This document shows positions 9,401 through 17,363 of a stretch of DNA of 64,000 nt, one piece after another (within the stretch, counting starts at the first letter, position 1; each line of letters begins with the position of its first letter). Below the pieces are notes generated by a model. It ran no database searches, was not told where the DNA came from, and saw nothing but the letters and a program-made list of their open reading frames with translations. The stretch is from CAYNWT01 sp964485095 (GTDB lineage Bacteria; Planctomycetota; Planctomycetia; Planctomycetales; Planctomycetaceae), in NCBI GenBank assembly GCA_964485095.1, contig CAZAIB010000002.1, positions 62,001 through 126,000 on the forward strand, read 5' to 3'. A program made the position numbers and the translations under genes.

Positions 9401-10282
9401 ATGAGCGGTCTGAGAATCTTCAAAGTCAAACGCGTGGCGGTTGCAGCAGCATTGTGTTTCCTGACCTGTAGCAGCGCGTCTGCTCAGTTGCCATGGCAGG
9501 GCGATGTCCGGGCTGCATTGAAGCAGGCCAAGGCAAGCGGTAAGCCGATGATGATCCAGTTTACCGCAGACTGGTGCACGTTCTGCCACAAGATGAAGGC
9601 CACAACTTTCACAGACCCGGCTGTTGTACAGCAAGTGAACACGCAGTTCATTCCAGTCATGCTGGACGCAGATCAACATGCCGAGCTGGTCGAAAAGCTG
9701 GCTCTCAAAGGGCTCCCTGCAACAGTTGTTGTGGATCCTAACCTGAGGATCCTGAAGAAGCTTAACGGCTTCCAAAAGTCCGATAAGCTTCTGGCCGAAC
9801 TGGGGTCAGTTGTGGCCGCTCGCCGCAAAGTCGCATCGGTCGGATACTCAAAGGTCCAACAGACACAGACTCCCGTCAATAAAAAGAAGGCGGGCCCACT
9901 TCCCAAAGTGACTCAAAAGACTCAGCCTGCGAAAGCCAAGGTCACTCCAAAGCCAACACGCAACTACGCGTTCGGTGGCCTGTGCCTGGTTTCACTTCGC
10001 AACGATCGAACACTCCAGCGTGGCAACCCACGCTACGCTTTGAAGTATCGCGGCACCACGGTTTCCTTCGCGACCAAAATGGAAATGGAAGCGTTCCAGG
10101 ACAACCCCGAGATCTACTGGCCAAAGCATGACGGCGTCTGCCAGGTCTCAGCCAAAGACGGCAAGACTCAACAGGGACGGCCGGAGTTCGGCGTCATGTT
10201 CCGCGACGAAGTTTGGATGTTCTCATCAGCTGAGAAGATGAACCGGTTCGTTGAGAACCCGGAACTCTACGTCAGCTACTAG
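9401..10282 (+). CDS. Secreted thioredoxin-fold protein fused to two YHS-like domains
   Basis: This 293-residue protein has a signal peptide ending near SSASAQ. It is followed by a thioredoxin-like domain (about residues 33-135) with the redox motif C59-T-F-C62 in TADWCTFCHKM and a cis-Pro loop in LKGLPATVV, resembling the DsbD-gamma/thioredoxin_7 group. A Lys/Pro/Gln-rich linker of about 50 residues follows. The last ~105 residues hold two related modules, each starting with a single Cys (GLCLVSL, GVCQVSA) and ending in a F-x-x-NPE-x-Y segment, as in YHS domains associated with metal binding. The combination suggests a periplasmic reductase that handles a metal or metalloprotein thiols; that role is inferred. 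The gene is monocistronic, divergent from the sulfatase, and ends at a bidirectional terminator. Confidence 0.82.
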   Translation: MSGLRIFKVKRVAVAAALCFLTCSSASAQLPWQGDVRAALKQAKASGKPMMIQFTADWCTFCHKMKATTFTDPAVVQQVNTQFIPVMLDADQHAELVEKLALKGLPATVVVDPNLRILKKLNGFQKSDKLLAELGSVVAARRKVASVGYSKVQQTQTPVNKKKAGPLPKVTQKTQPAKAKVTPKPTRNYAFGGLCLVSLRNDRTLQRGNPRYALKYRGTTVSFATKMEMEAFQDNPEIYWPKHDGVCQVSAKDGKTQQGRPEFGVMFRDEVWMFSSAEKMNRFVENPELYVSY

Positions 10283-10313
10283 GCAAGCCTTCGAAGCACG
10301 CATCTGAGAAAAC

Positions 10314-10347
10314 AAAAGCGCGGCCTCAATAAGAGCCCGCTGCTTTT
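10314..10347. terminator. Probable bidirectional terminator
   Basis: AAAAGCGCGG pairs with CCGC-T-GCTTTT with one bulged base, followed by a T-run on the plus strand and an A-run on the left for the minus strand. It lies between the convergent thioredoxin-YHS and esterase genes and could serve both. Confidence 0.6.
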
Positions 10348-11079
10348 TTATTTCGCGTCGGACTTCTTTGGCTTTCGTTTCTGCTTGAGCAACCATTCGT
10401 AGAACTCAGGATTGTCATACGTGGCCGTCCAGGAATCGTGGCCTGCTTCGGGGTAGACGGTGTACTTCACATCGTTCCCACGCTTCTTCAAAGCCTCAAC
10501 CATTTCTTTCGAACGCCGCTCAGGCACGACATTGTCCTTGCCTCCGTGGAAAACCCACGTTGGCATCTTGTCAATCTGGTAAGCCTGAATCTTGTCACCA
10601 CCGCCGCAAATCGGCGCGATTGCGGCGAACCGATCCGGCGCGTAGGCAGCCAGTGCGAAGGTTCCGAATCCGCCCATGCTGAGTCCGGTGACGTAGGTAC
10701 GGTCGGCATCGACTTTGTACTTCTTCTGAATGTGGGTGACCAACTTGTCCAGATCGCCAGCATCCCACCAGCGGTTCTTTGGGCACTGCGGGGAGACGGT
10801 AATGAACGGGAACTTCTTACCCTTCGCTATCAACTTCGGCGGACCATGCACTTTGACTCTGTCCAGATTGCTGCCGCGTTCTCCGGCGCCGTGAAGGAAC
10901 AAGACCAACGGCCATTTCTCCTGTTTGTCGTACCCTTCCGGCAGCGACACCAGGTACTGCATCTTAACGGTGACCTGGAACTCCACTTTCTCAGCCGTGA
11001 GAGGTTGAGCGTCTTCGGCTTTGTCCTGGATCATTGGCAAACACAGAAAAATTGAGGCGGGGATTACGGCGGGAATCAT
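10348..11079 (-). CDS. Secreted alpha/beta-hydrolase, LpqC/PHB-depolymerase-like esterase
   Basis: The 243-residue protein begins with a hydrophobic signal-like segment (MIPAVIPASIFLCLP) and then a compact alpha/beta-hydrolase domain. The oxyanion region is LVLFLHGAGERG, the nucleophile Ser lies in TGLSMGGFG, the acid Asp in VFHGGKDNVVP, and the catalytic His in EAGHDSW near the C-terminus, so the triad appears complete. These features match the predicted-peptidase/PHB-depolymerase-like esterases common in planctomycetes, which probably act on carbohydrate esters. The substrate is not readable. I use the ATG at 11079 because the upstream ATG at 11109 would put ten polar residues before the signal segment. 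The tail is Lys-rich. It is divergent from the BNR-propeller gene. Confidence 0.85.
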   Translation of the reverse strand: MIPAVIPASIFLCLPMIQDKAEDAQPLTAEKVEFQVTVKMQYLVSLPEGYDKQEKWPLVLFLHGAGERGSNLDRVKVHGPPKLIAKGKKFPFITVSPQCPKNRWWDAGDLDKLVTHIQKKYKVDADRTYVTGLSMGGFGTFALAAYAPDRFAAIAPICGGGDKIQAYQIDKMPTWVFHGGKDNVVPERRSKEMVEALKKRGNDVKYTVYPEAGHDSWTATYDNPEFYEWLLKQKRKPKKSDAK

Positions 11080-11220
11080 GGTACAACTTTCGGTTCTGTT
11101 GCTAAGCATTCGAACTGTTCGGTCACAGGCTATTTAAAGCGACTGGACCGCCCACGGCTAACAAAATTGTAACCGCGAAACGAGACACTCGGAACGCACT
11201 GCCCGTTCTCAGGAGAGAAA

Positions 11221-12285
11221 ATGAAAACGCTACTGGTCGTCTGGAGTCTGTTGGGAACGCTGGCCACCGCGCAGGAACCGCTTCCGGTTTCGGTCACACC
11301 ATTGAAAAGCGGAGTCAACGCGTCGTTCCGCGGACTGGCCGTTCGTGGTTCAAAAGAAGCGTGGGCAACGGGTTCTGCCGGAACAGTGGTTCGAACCCTG
11401 GACGCCGGACAGACATGGAAAGAGATCGCAGTCCCCTACGAACCCGTCAAAGACAAGGACGGGAAAGACGTTGCGATGGACTTCCGCGACGTCGAACTAC
11501 TGCCCGACGGTTCGGTCATTCTGATGAGCATCGGTAACGGAGCGGCCTCGAAGTTGTTCCGATCGACCAACGGCGGCAAACAGTGGGAGGTCGTGCTGGA
11601 GAACAAAGACGAGAAGGGCTTCTTTGATGGACTTGTCTTCGACAAAGCTGGCAAGCAGGGCCTGCTGTTTGGCGATCCGTTGAATGGCCGATTGGACATG
11701 TACACAACATCCGACGGCGGGAAAACCTGGCAGGCAGTTCCGCAGCAAAATCGTCCGAAGCTTGAAGAGGGTGAGTATGGGTTCGCGGCCAGCGGTACTG
11801 GCGCGGCGATGATTGGTTCTGAAATCTGGATTGGAACCGGTGGTTCCGTCGCCAGACTACACCACTCCAACGACGGCGGAAAAACATGGACCGCGCGGAA
11901 GACTCCGATGCGAAGTGGTAATCCGTCTTCAGGAATTTTCTCAATCGCCTTTGCGAACTCGAAACACGGCGTGGTCATCGGCGGCGACTATTTGAAGCCG
12001 AACGAAGTGTCTCAAAACGTAGCAGTGACTGTGGACGGAGGCCGAACTTGGGTCGATTCGGCCAACGTTGACATGCCACACAAGGCCTGCATTCAGGTCG
12101 TGGGCAAACAACACTTCGTCACTTGCGGGCGAACCGGGATCGCTTTCTCAGCCGATGGCGGTCGTTCGTGGCAGCCAATCTCCAATGTGTCCTACTACAC
12201 ATGCGCGTTCGACCCGGCCTCAGGCACAGGGTTTATGGCTGGCAAAGATGGTGGCATCGCAAGGTTCCAGGTTAAGCGGCCGTGA
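11221..12285 (+). CDS. Secreted Ycf48-like BNR-repeat propeller protein
   Basis: The 354-residue protein carries a short signal peptide (cleavage near LATAQ) and at least six Asp-box/BNR motifs of the form S-x-D/N-G-G-x-x-W, for example TSDGGKTWQA, SNDGGKTWTA and SADGGRSWQP. They are spaced as in seven-bladed propellers of the photosystem II assembly factor Ycf48 family. In non-photosynthetic bacteria this family is widespread and its role is mostly unknown; a scaffold or glycan-binding role in the periplasm is possible. A GGAG-type ribosome-binding site sits just before the ATG. Nothing links it functionally to its neighbours. There is no sign of sialidase catalytic residues, so I do not call it an enzyme. 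Confidence 0.82.
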   Translation: MKTLLVVWSLLGTLATAQEPLPVSVTPLKSGVNASFRGLAVRGSKEAWATGSAGTVVRTLDAGQTWKEIAVPYEPVKDKDGKDVAMDFRDVELLPDGSVILMSIGNGAASKLFRSTNGGKQWEVVLENKDEKGFFDGLVFDKAGKQGLLFGDPLNGRLDMYTTSDGGKTWQAVPQQNRPKLEEGEYGFAASGTGAAMIGSEIWIGTGGSVARLHHSNDGGKTWTARKTPMRSGNPSSGIFSIAFANSKHGVVIGGDYLKPNEVSQNVAVTVDGGRTWVDSANVDMPHKACIQVVGKQHFVTCGRTGIAFSADGGRSWQPISNVSYYTCAFDPASGTGFMAGKDGGIARFQVKRP

Positions 12286-12499
12286 ATCCCCGGGTCGCAA
12301 TTTCAACCGGCACGCGAGAAAAGAAGCCGAGTGATCAACGCGCTTCGTCCAGTGACTTCGCGTGTGTCCCCATTGGTGCAGCGAACCGTTATCGCGAGGG
12401 CCTGCTGTCACAGCGTGCGCTTGCGGTGGCCAACCACTGCTCGGATACTATTCGTAACTGGACCTCATCAAAATACTCTGAATATTCAAGGGAACCAAC

Positions 12500-13048
12500 A
12501 TGCTTAGAAACGCAGCTCTTATCGCTGTGCTATGTATCGGCACAATGGTCGTTGCCCAGGACGGCGCGAAAAAGAAGAACAAGCAAAAGGGCAAGAAGAT
12601 TGACGCAGCCGGCATGAATGCTGTTTGCCCAATGTCCGGTGGCAAGGTCGACAACACAAAGTTCGCCAACTTCGGTGGCGGCAAAGTCTACTTCTGCTGT
12701 GACAAGTGCCTGACGAACTTCAACACCATGAAGGCCAAGATGAACCACCAGTTGGTTCAGACCGGTCAGCTAAAGCAGCTCGCTTGCCCAATCTCTGGTC
12801 ACGATCTGGTCGAAGGCAATGAAGTGGAAGTCGCCGGCGTAAAAGTTGGCTTCTGCTGCGCGAAGTGCAAAGGAGCCGCTGAGAAGCTGGTTGCTGAGGA
12901 CAAAGACGCAGCAGTCTTGGCGTACTTCAACAGCAAGCACCATTTCAAAGCGTTCAAGACAAAGCGTCAGATTAATCAGCAGATGAAACGAGACGCTGCT
13001 AAGAAAGAAAAGAAGAAGGACGCTGCAAAGACCGACGCTGCAAAGTAG
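12500..13048 (+). CDS. Secreted Cys-rich YHS/TRASH-like protein with two metal-site-like modules
   Basis: This 182-residue protein has a signal peptide (residues 1-19, cleavage near VVAQ), a Lys-rich spacer, two related Cys modules and a strongly basic Lys/Ala tail. Module 1 reads C43-P-M-S-G then C66-C67-x-x-C70; module 2 reads C96-P-I-S-G then C119-C120-x-x-C123. Each thus has a CPxSG knuckle plus a CCxKC knuckle, resembling YHS or TRASH metal-binding domains. A periplasmic role in binding a soft metal such as copper or zinc is likely but inferred. The basic tail may contact nucleic acid or anionic polymers. A plausible AAGGGA ribosome-binding site precedes the ATG, and a strong terminator follows within 30 bases, so the gene is monocistronic. 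Confidence 0.8.
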   Translation: MLRNAALIAVLCIGTMVVAQDGAKKKNKQKGKKIDAAGMNAVCPMSGGKVDNTKFANFGGGKVYFCCDKCLTNFNTMKAKMNHQLVQTGQLKQLACPISGHDLVEGNEVEVAGVKVGFCCAKCKGAAEKLVAEDKDAAVLAYFNSKHHFKAFKTKRQINQQMKRDAAKKEKKKDAAKTDAAK

Positions 13049-13076
13049 TCAATTACTCGCACGTTGCTCCGAACAC

Positions 13077-13110
13077 AAAAGGGATGTCCTGAACGGACAT
13101 CCCTTTTTTT
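13077..13110. terminator. Strong rho-independent terminator, probably bidirectional
   Basis: A perfect 9-bp stem, GGGATGTCC with GGACATCCC around a TGAAC loop, is flanked by four A on the left and seven T on the right. It ends the YHS-like gene on the plus strand and may also end the minus-strand crcB operon, whose last stop codon lies 32 bases to its right. Confidence 0.9.
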
Positions 13111-13141
13111 ACGCACTCGGTCACTGCCCCCACAGATTCTT

Positions 13142-13534
13142 CTACGCTGGAGCTCCAAACACCTTGGCCAGCTGCATTCCCAGCCATACGAATGGCAAGC
13201 CAATCAGCAGGTTACCGGCGACGTTGGTCAGTGCGTCACCGACGCGGTTCTCCTGCAGCAACGTGACGGTTTCAAAACCGAACGTCGAAAAGGTCGTGAG
13301 CGCACCCAGGCAGCCGGTCACGATCAGTAATCGCCATGTTTGCTGGGAGGCGGTTGATTCGCCTCCCAGCGACAGGCTCATAACAAACCCGATTAGCAGG
13401 CAGCCCAGCATGTTCACAACGAAGGTTCCCACGTGTGGGTGCGTGGGAATTCGCTGTTTCACAAACTCGCCGATCACATGACGCCCAATCGCGCCGATGC
13501 AGCCGCCAAGTCCAACCAGTAATAAAGAACGCAA
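13142..13534 (-). CDS. crcB: CrcB/Fluc fluoride ion channel
   Basis: This 130-residue protein has four hydrophobic segments. It exports fluoride by forming a dual-topology dimer in the inner membrane. Family signatures are present: GGCIGAIGRH near residues 10-19, VGTFVVNMLGC with N41, and GALTTFSTF at 78-85, which contains the Phe and Thr/Ser residues of the pore. Length is usual for the family. It is the last gene of a minus-strand operon: its start codon is only seven bases after the stop of the PQQ-propeller gene, so translation is probably coupled. I see no room for a fluoride riboswitch directly upstream of crcB, so fluoride sensing, if any, would have to act at the distant operon promoter. 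Confidence 0.92.
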   Translation of the reverse strand: MRSLLLVGLGGCIGAIGRHVIGEFVKQRIPTHPHVGTFVVNMLGCLLIGFVMSLSLGGESTASQQTWRLLIVTGCLGALTTFSTFGFETVTLLQENRVGDALTNVAGNLLIGLPFVWLGMQLAKVFGAPA

Positions 13535-13540
13535 GTGAGG

Positions 13541-14728
13541 CTAGTCCTTCGCAATCTTCCACAGGCTGCCATCGCTGCGAACAAACAGGCTGCCTTTTGA
13601 GATCGCCGGTGTGCACAGGATTGTTTGAGCCAAGTCCATTTGCGAAACAACTTCGCCTTTAGTGTCGCCGGGCTTAATCACATAGGCCACACCTTTCTCA
13701 CTGAATGCGTACAGGTGACCGTTCGCGGCCAGTGGCGTTGAACTAAACGGCCCTTTGATTCGCATCTGCCATTTGCGTTCGCCGGTTGCGGCGTCGGCGC
13801 ATGTGATGGCGTTGGAACCGACTGTGTACAGGTTCCCGTCGTAAGCGACCGGGCTCGGTGTCGATGGTCGCATGTTGGTCTTCTGCCAGGCTTTCTCGAA
13901 ACTCTTCCGATCGGCCGACATCTTTAAAACGGTCAGCCCATTGGATGGGAAGAAAATCAAATCGCCGACAACTGTCGCTGACGGAACCGTGGACGCTCCA
14001 TCTTCAAACTTCCAATGCTCCTTGCCTGTTTCAGCATCAATCGCTGACAGTCCAGCGGACGATTGCAGCAGCACAACGGAATCACTCACGACTGCTGGAG
14101 AGGTCCAGTTCGCAAGCTTTGGACGTTCGATCTTCCACTTCGTTTCTCCAGTAGCGGTATCCAATCCACACGCGAATGATTCCGCGTCGCTTTCCACCTG
14201 AACCACAACTGTCTTACCAACCACAACCGGCGAACTGGACATACCCAGACTATTGCTGGCGTTCGGGTACTCGTAGCCCAAACCACGGTACCACTGCAGA
14301 GTTCCGTCCAGGTTGTGACACGCCAGGTCGTTGCTTGAATAAAACGAGAACACGCGTTCGCCGTCGCTGGCGGGTGTTGGAGTAGCCACGCACATCTTGG
14401 AATGGCAAATCGTGCGGCCTGTTGCCAATGAAGTGCGTTCCCAAAGTTGTTTGCCGGTCCCGGCATCGAAACACAACGTGTGCAATTTGAGTTCCCGTAG
14501 CCCGCTGCTGGCAGTCAGGAACACTCGATCCCCGACCACAATCGGTCCGGACAGCCCGCGTCCCGGAAGCTTGGTTTCCCACTTGATGTTCTCACCGCTG
14601 AGTTCAGTAGGAACACGTGTGTCGTTGACAACACCATTACTGCTGTTGCCGCGAAACTGTAGCCAGTCGTCTGCGATAGCGGTTCCGCCAACAGCAAACG
14701 CTACGGCAATTGTAAGAATAAGTCGCAT
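13541..14728 (-). CDS. Secreted PQQ-type (BamB-like) beta-propeller protein
   Basis: The product has about 395 residues from the ATG at 14728, with a signal peptide (MRLILTIAVAFAVGG..AIA). The rest is a series of PQQ-like blades, seen as repeats of A-x-T-G-x-x-x-W, for example DAGTGKQLWE, DTATGETKWK, DAETGKEHWK and DAATGERKWQ. The architecture matches planctomycete outer-membrane-assembly-BamB-like propellers; no PQQ-dehydrogenase active-site pattern or haem motif is visible, so a scaffold role is likely. The chosen start has a GGAG ribosome-binding site inside a leader that resembles that of the upstream gene. It lies between a carbohydrate-binding-like gene and crcB on the same strand with short gaps, so the three probably form one operon. 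Confidence 0.85.
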   Translation of the reverse strand: MRLILTIAVAFAVGGTAIADDWLQFRGNSSNGVVNDTRVPTELSGENIKWETKLPGRGLSGPIVVGDRVFLTASSGLRELKLHTLCFDAGTGKQLWERTSLATGRTICHSKMCVATPTPASDGERVFSFYSSNDLACHNLDGTLQWYRGLGYEYPNASNSLGMSSSPVVVGKTVVVQVESDAESFACGLDTATGETKWKIERPKLANWTSPAVVSDSVVLLQSSAGLSAIDAETGKEHWKFEDGASTVPSATVVGDLIFFPSNGLTVLKMSADRKSFEKAWQKTNMRPSTPSPVAYDGNLYTVGSNAITCADAATGERKWQMRIKGPFSSTPLAANGHLYAFSEKGVAYVIKPGDTKGEVVSQMDLAQTILCTPAISKGSLFVRSDGSLWKIAKD

Positions 14729-14734
14729 TAGAAT

Positions 14735-14758
14735 TATCTCCGTTCCCGCGTGCGCGGG
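14735..14758 (-). promoter_or_regulatory. Ribosome-binding leader with adjacent CCCGC/GCGGG hairpin, motif shared with upstream gene
   Basis: On the minus strand the leader reads as a small GC hairpin (CCCGCGCACGCGGG) running directly into AACGGAGATAAT. The same CGGGAACGGAG-TAAT core precedes the upstream gene's ATG at about 15905-15922, there without the hairpin. The shared core points to a repeated translation leader; the hairpin could modulate access to the GGAG. Confidence 0.4.
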
Positions 14759-14768
14759 TGAGTTGTTG

Positions 14769-15902
14769 TTATCGATTGGTGGAAGCCGATTTTTGCGCAG
14801 CACCTTCACGTACAGCCGTGCCGGTCTTGTCGCACACACGCAGGTTGAATTGGTATCGCTGAGCCCAACTCTGTTCCTGTTCGTTCTGGCAAATCTTCAG
14901 CAGGATTCGATTGCTGCCCGCTTTCAGCTTTGCCGGAACCTGGTAGACATCCATCACAAGACTGTTGGGTGTGCGGTGGTACTCTTCGCGACCAAAGACC
15001 AGCTCACCATTGATCCACAACTTCCAGGCGTTGGGTGTTGCGAGTCGAATTTCGAGTTCCTGGGCGCGGTCAGATTTGAACTCCGTGGTCGCGTAAATGC
15101 ACGAGCCTTTGAAGTTTTCCATGAGCTTCGCGATGTCGATATTCCCGTAGGAATCATCTGTCGAGAACTTCTTCCACTTCACCTTGCCCGACTCCCCGTC
15201 GAACTCACCGGCCAGGTTCAGATCCTTCTCTGGTGGATGGACGGCCGCGAAGCCAACGCCTTCTTTGTTGTTAAACGGGCCGACAACAGACCACGCTGGC
15301 AGGAAACCAAAGTGCTTTTGCAAATCGACCTTTGTGCCAAGCTTTTCAAGTGGCTTGATAATCTGTTTGACCTGGTCGTCGTGGATCGCTGCCGACAACG
15401 CTTTTTGGAACGTCTTCTTCGCCGCGTCGTTCTCCCCCGCATCCAGTTGCTTTGTGCCTTCCTTAAGTAACAGTTCAATTGCATCTCGACGGAACTCAGG
15501 AACCGGATCGAACAACATCGCCGGAATCGCGCGTTCAGCCAGAGATGGATCTGTCTTCAGCATCCAGTCATAAGCCAGTCGTCGAGCGCGGCCGTCTTTT
15601 GTTCGATCTTCGACGAAGCCAGTCAGCTTCGCGGGTAGTTTGGATCCGGACTTCAGCACCTTGCTGGCCGCATCTTCGAATGCCCCTCGCAGCCAGTTGG
15701 CTGTGACAGGATTGGTTCCCTGCATTGCGTCAAGGATAGGGACCAGCACATCCGGCCCGCCGGTGCTCAGTTTTTGCATTGCTGCCTGAGCTTGTTTCGG
15801 TGTGGTGGCCTTTGCTTTCAGCGTGTCGATAGCTGAATTCTGTGCGTCGGCCGCCGGCACTGCCAATGTGAGGCAGGCCAGTGTCGTAAGAACAATTTTC
15901 AT
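14769..15902 (-). CDS. Secreted HEAT-like/galactose-binding-like protein
   Basis: From the ATG at 15902 the product has 377 residues with a signal peptide ending near AADAQ. The first ~180 residues are helical with HEAT-like spacing. The second half (about 195-365) is beta-rich and includes LEIRLATPNAWKLWINGEL and LKAGSNRILLKICQ, typical of the galactose-binding/PA14-like fold that planctomycetes attach to secreted proteins. It therefore probably binds a carbohydrate or another envelope component. The open frame extends upstream to 16274, but that part lacks signal-peptide character and the ATG at 15902 has a GGAG ribosome-binding site. It is the first gene of the probable three-gene operon ending in crcB. 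I do not recognise a named family for the whole protein. Confidence 0.75.
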   Translation of the reverse strand: MKIVLTTLACLTLAVPAADAQNSAIDTLKAKATTPKQAQAAMQKLSTGGPDVLVPILDAMQGTNPVTANWLRGAFEDAASKVLKSGSKLPAKLTGFVEDRTKDGRARRLAYDWMLKTDPSLAERAIPAMLFDPVPEFRRDAIELLLKEGTKQLDAGENDAAKKTFQKALSAAIHDDQVKQIIKPLEKLGTKVDLQKHFGFLPAWSVVGPFNNKEGVGFAAVHPPEKDLNLAGEFDGESGKVKWKKFSTDDSYGNIDIAKLMENFKGSCIYATTEFKSDRAQELEIRLATPNAWKLWINGELVFGREEYHRTPNSLVMDVYQVPAKLKAGSNRILLKICQNEQEQSWAQRYQFNLRVCDKTGTAVREGAAQKSASTNR

Positions 15903-16107
15903 TCGTATTAGCTCCGTTCCCGTCTGGTGAGAATGAGCCGATTCTAGCTGCCACTGCGCACGAGTGGAACGAACCTGCAATTCCTGCCGCTTAACGACAA
16001 TCCTTTCCCACCGAGGCCCACGAACTGTCGATTGAACGGCAACACCGCCTTCCGAGTTGCTTGCCGGCTGAACTACATTCCTCTGCCCAGTCACTTGGAG
16101 CGGAACC

Positions 16108-16326
16108 ATGAAGTTCAGCCGAGCGTTTTTAGTGTTGTCTCTTACCTTCGCGTGCACCGGTTGCACGACGTTCGACAAGGCGCTGCACGAACTGCAGCCA
16201 CACCGATTGTGGCGGGTCAACCGTGGGCCGGCTCCGGGTCGAGAAGACTCCGCGTTCTTCTCCGTCAGTGACAATCTCGCCGTCGAAGCTCCAGTCCCGG
16301 GTGTTCCGGAAGCAGACCAAAAGTAG
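16108..16326 (+). CDS. Small probable lipoprotein
   Basis: This 72-residue protein has a positively charged start (MKFSR), a hydrophobic core and a Cys-containing lipobox-like region (TFACTGC) around residues 14-19, so it is probably exported and lipid-modified. The mature part has no recognised domain and is rich in Glu, Asp and Pro at the end. GGAGCGG lies seven bases before the ATG, a good ribosome-binding site that argues for a real gene. It is followed 17 bases later by the convergent stop of the epimerase gene. No function can be suggested. Confidence 0.6.
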   Translation: MKFSRAFLVLSLTFACTGCTTFDKALHELQPHRLWRVNRGPAPGREDSAFFSVSDNLAVEAPVPGVPEADQK

Positions 16327-16343
16327 ACACGCTTTACCGTCTT

Positions 16344-17291
16344 TCACTTCTTCGACAGTGCGTCTTTCAGAGCCTCGGCAACGTCGGGCATCTTGAACTC
16401 AAAGCCCTCTTCCAGCAGGCGCCGCGGTACAACGTACCGACCGTAGAGCGCCAGTTCCGGATCGGTTCGGAATATCAACGGAGCACCGATGCGGACCATC
16501 CATTCGTAGGCCGGCAGACCAATTGGCATGCCAACCGCACGACGCAGGTGCCGCATGAACTCGACTTGCGGGATGGGTTGAGGAGCGGAAGCGATGTAGG
16601 CTCCCTGCATTGAACCGTCAGTCAAACCGCGTTCGAACAATCCGTTCATGTCGGTTTCATGAATCCAACTCAGCCCCTGCTTTCCACTACCAACGCGGCC
16701 ACCCAGCCCGAGCTTCGCCAAAAAAGCCAGCGTCCTCATCGCGCCGGCTCCAGCTCCCTGGTCACGACCAACCACAAAGCTGGTTCTCAAAACAACGCCG
16801 CGCTGCGATGGCAAAATACTTTCCGCAAACGTCGCTTCCCACGCCTGCGCGACTGTGGGAGCTAACCCGTAACCGAATGCGGAATCTTCGTCGCAGACTG
16901 CCGTCGGTGGGTCGCCGTAGATATGAGCCGTACTCATTTGCACCCACACCGGCGGAGGCGAATCAATCGCTCGCATTGCCTGGCCGAGGACACGAGTCGA
17001 TTCAACACGCGATCGCAGAATTTCGTCTTTGTGATCGGGCGTCTTGATGCAATCGACGGTCCGACCGGCAAGATTCACCAACCCATCAGCGCCGTTGAGT
17101 TCGTCCTTCCAGGCTTCCAGCGTTCTCCCGTCCCACTGCCGGTGCTGCCACGGTCCAGCAGCCTTCGGCGCGTTCCGAGACAAGATAACAACCGACGCAC
17201 CCAGCGATGCCAGGTGATGTGAAAGCGAAATGCCAAGAAAGCCGCTGCCTCCAGCGACGACGACTTTCTTGCCATCCAATGAACCAGACAT
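16344..17291 (-). CDS. TIGR01777-family NAD-dependent epimerase (YfcH/SDR39U1-like)
   Basis: This 315-residue extended short-chain dehydrogenase starts with the nucleotide-binding motif VVVAGGSGFLGISL and contains the family blocks LVNLAGRTVDC, SRVESTRVL, MSTAHIYGD and LRTSFVVG, followed by a C-terminal DUF1731-like segment with YVVPRRLLEEGFEF. The usual YxxxK is not conserved in this family, and the reaction of YfcH-type proteins is not established. The protein is cytosolic. It lies 72 bases downstream of the alpha/beta-hydrolase gene on the same strand and may be cotranscribed with it. Length and motif order are normal for the family, so the family call is firm while the substrate is open. 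Confidence 0.9.
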   Translation of the reverse strand: MSGSLDGKKVVVAGGSGFLGISLSHHLASLGASVVILSRNAPKAAGPWQHRQWDGRTLEAWKDELNGADGLVNLAGRTVDCIKTPDHKDEILRSRVESTRVLGQAMRAIDSPPPVWVQMSTAHIYGDPPTAVCDEDSAFGYGLAPTVAQAWEATFAESILPSQRGVVLRTSFVVGRDQGAGAGAMRTLAFLAKLGLGGRVGSGKQGLSWIHETDMNGLFERGLTDGSMQGAYIASAPQPIPQVEFMRHLRRAVGMPIGLPAYEWMVRIGAPLIFRTDPELALYGRYVVPRRLLEEGFEFKMPDVAEALKDALSKK

Positions 17292-17363
17292 GACGGATCC
17301 CTTCTCTCGTGTGAAAAGGGAACCGCAGATTCCGCAAGCGATTAACCCGCTTCAGCAAGACGA

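Noticed and set aside
13535..13540. Fluoride riboswitch before crcB
   Set aside because: The gap to the previous gene is only six bases, so no aptamer fits there.
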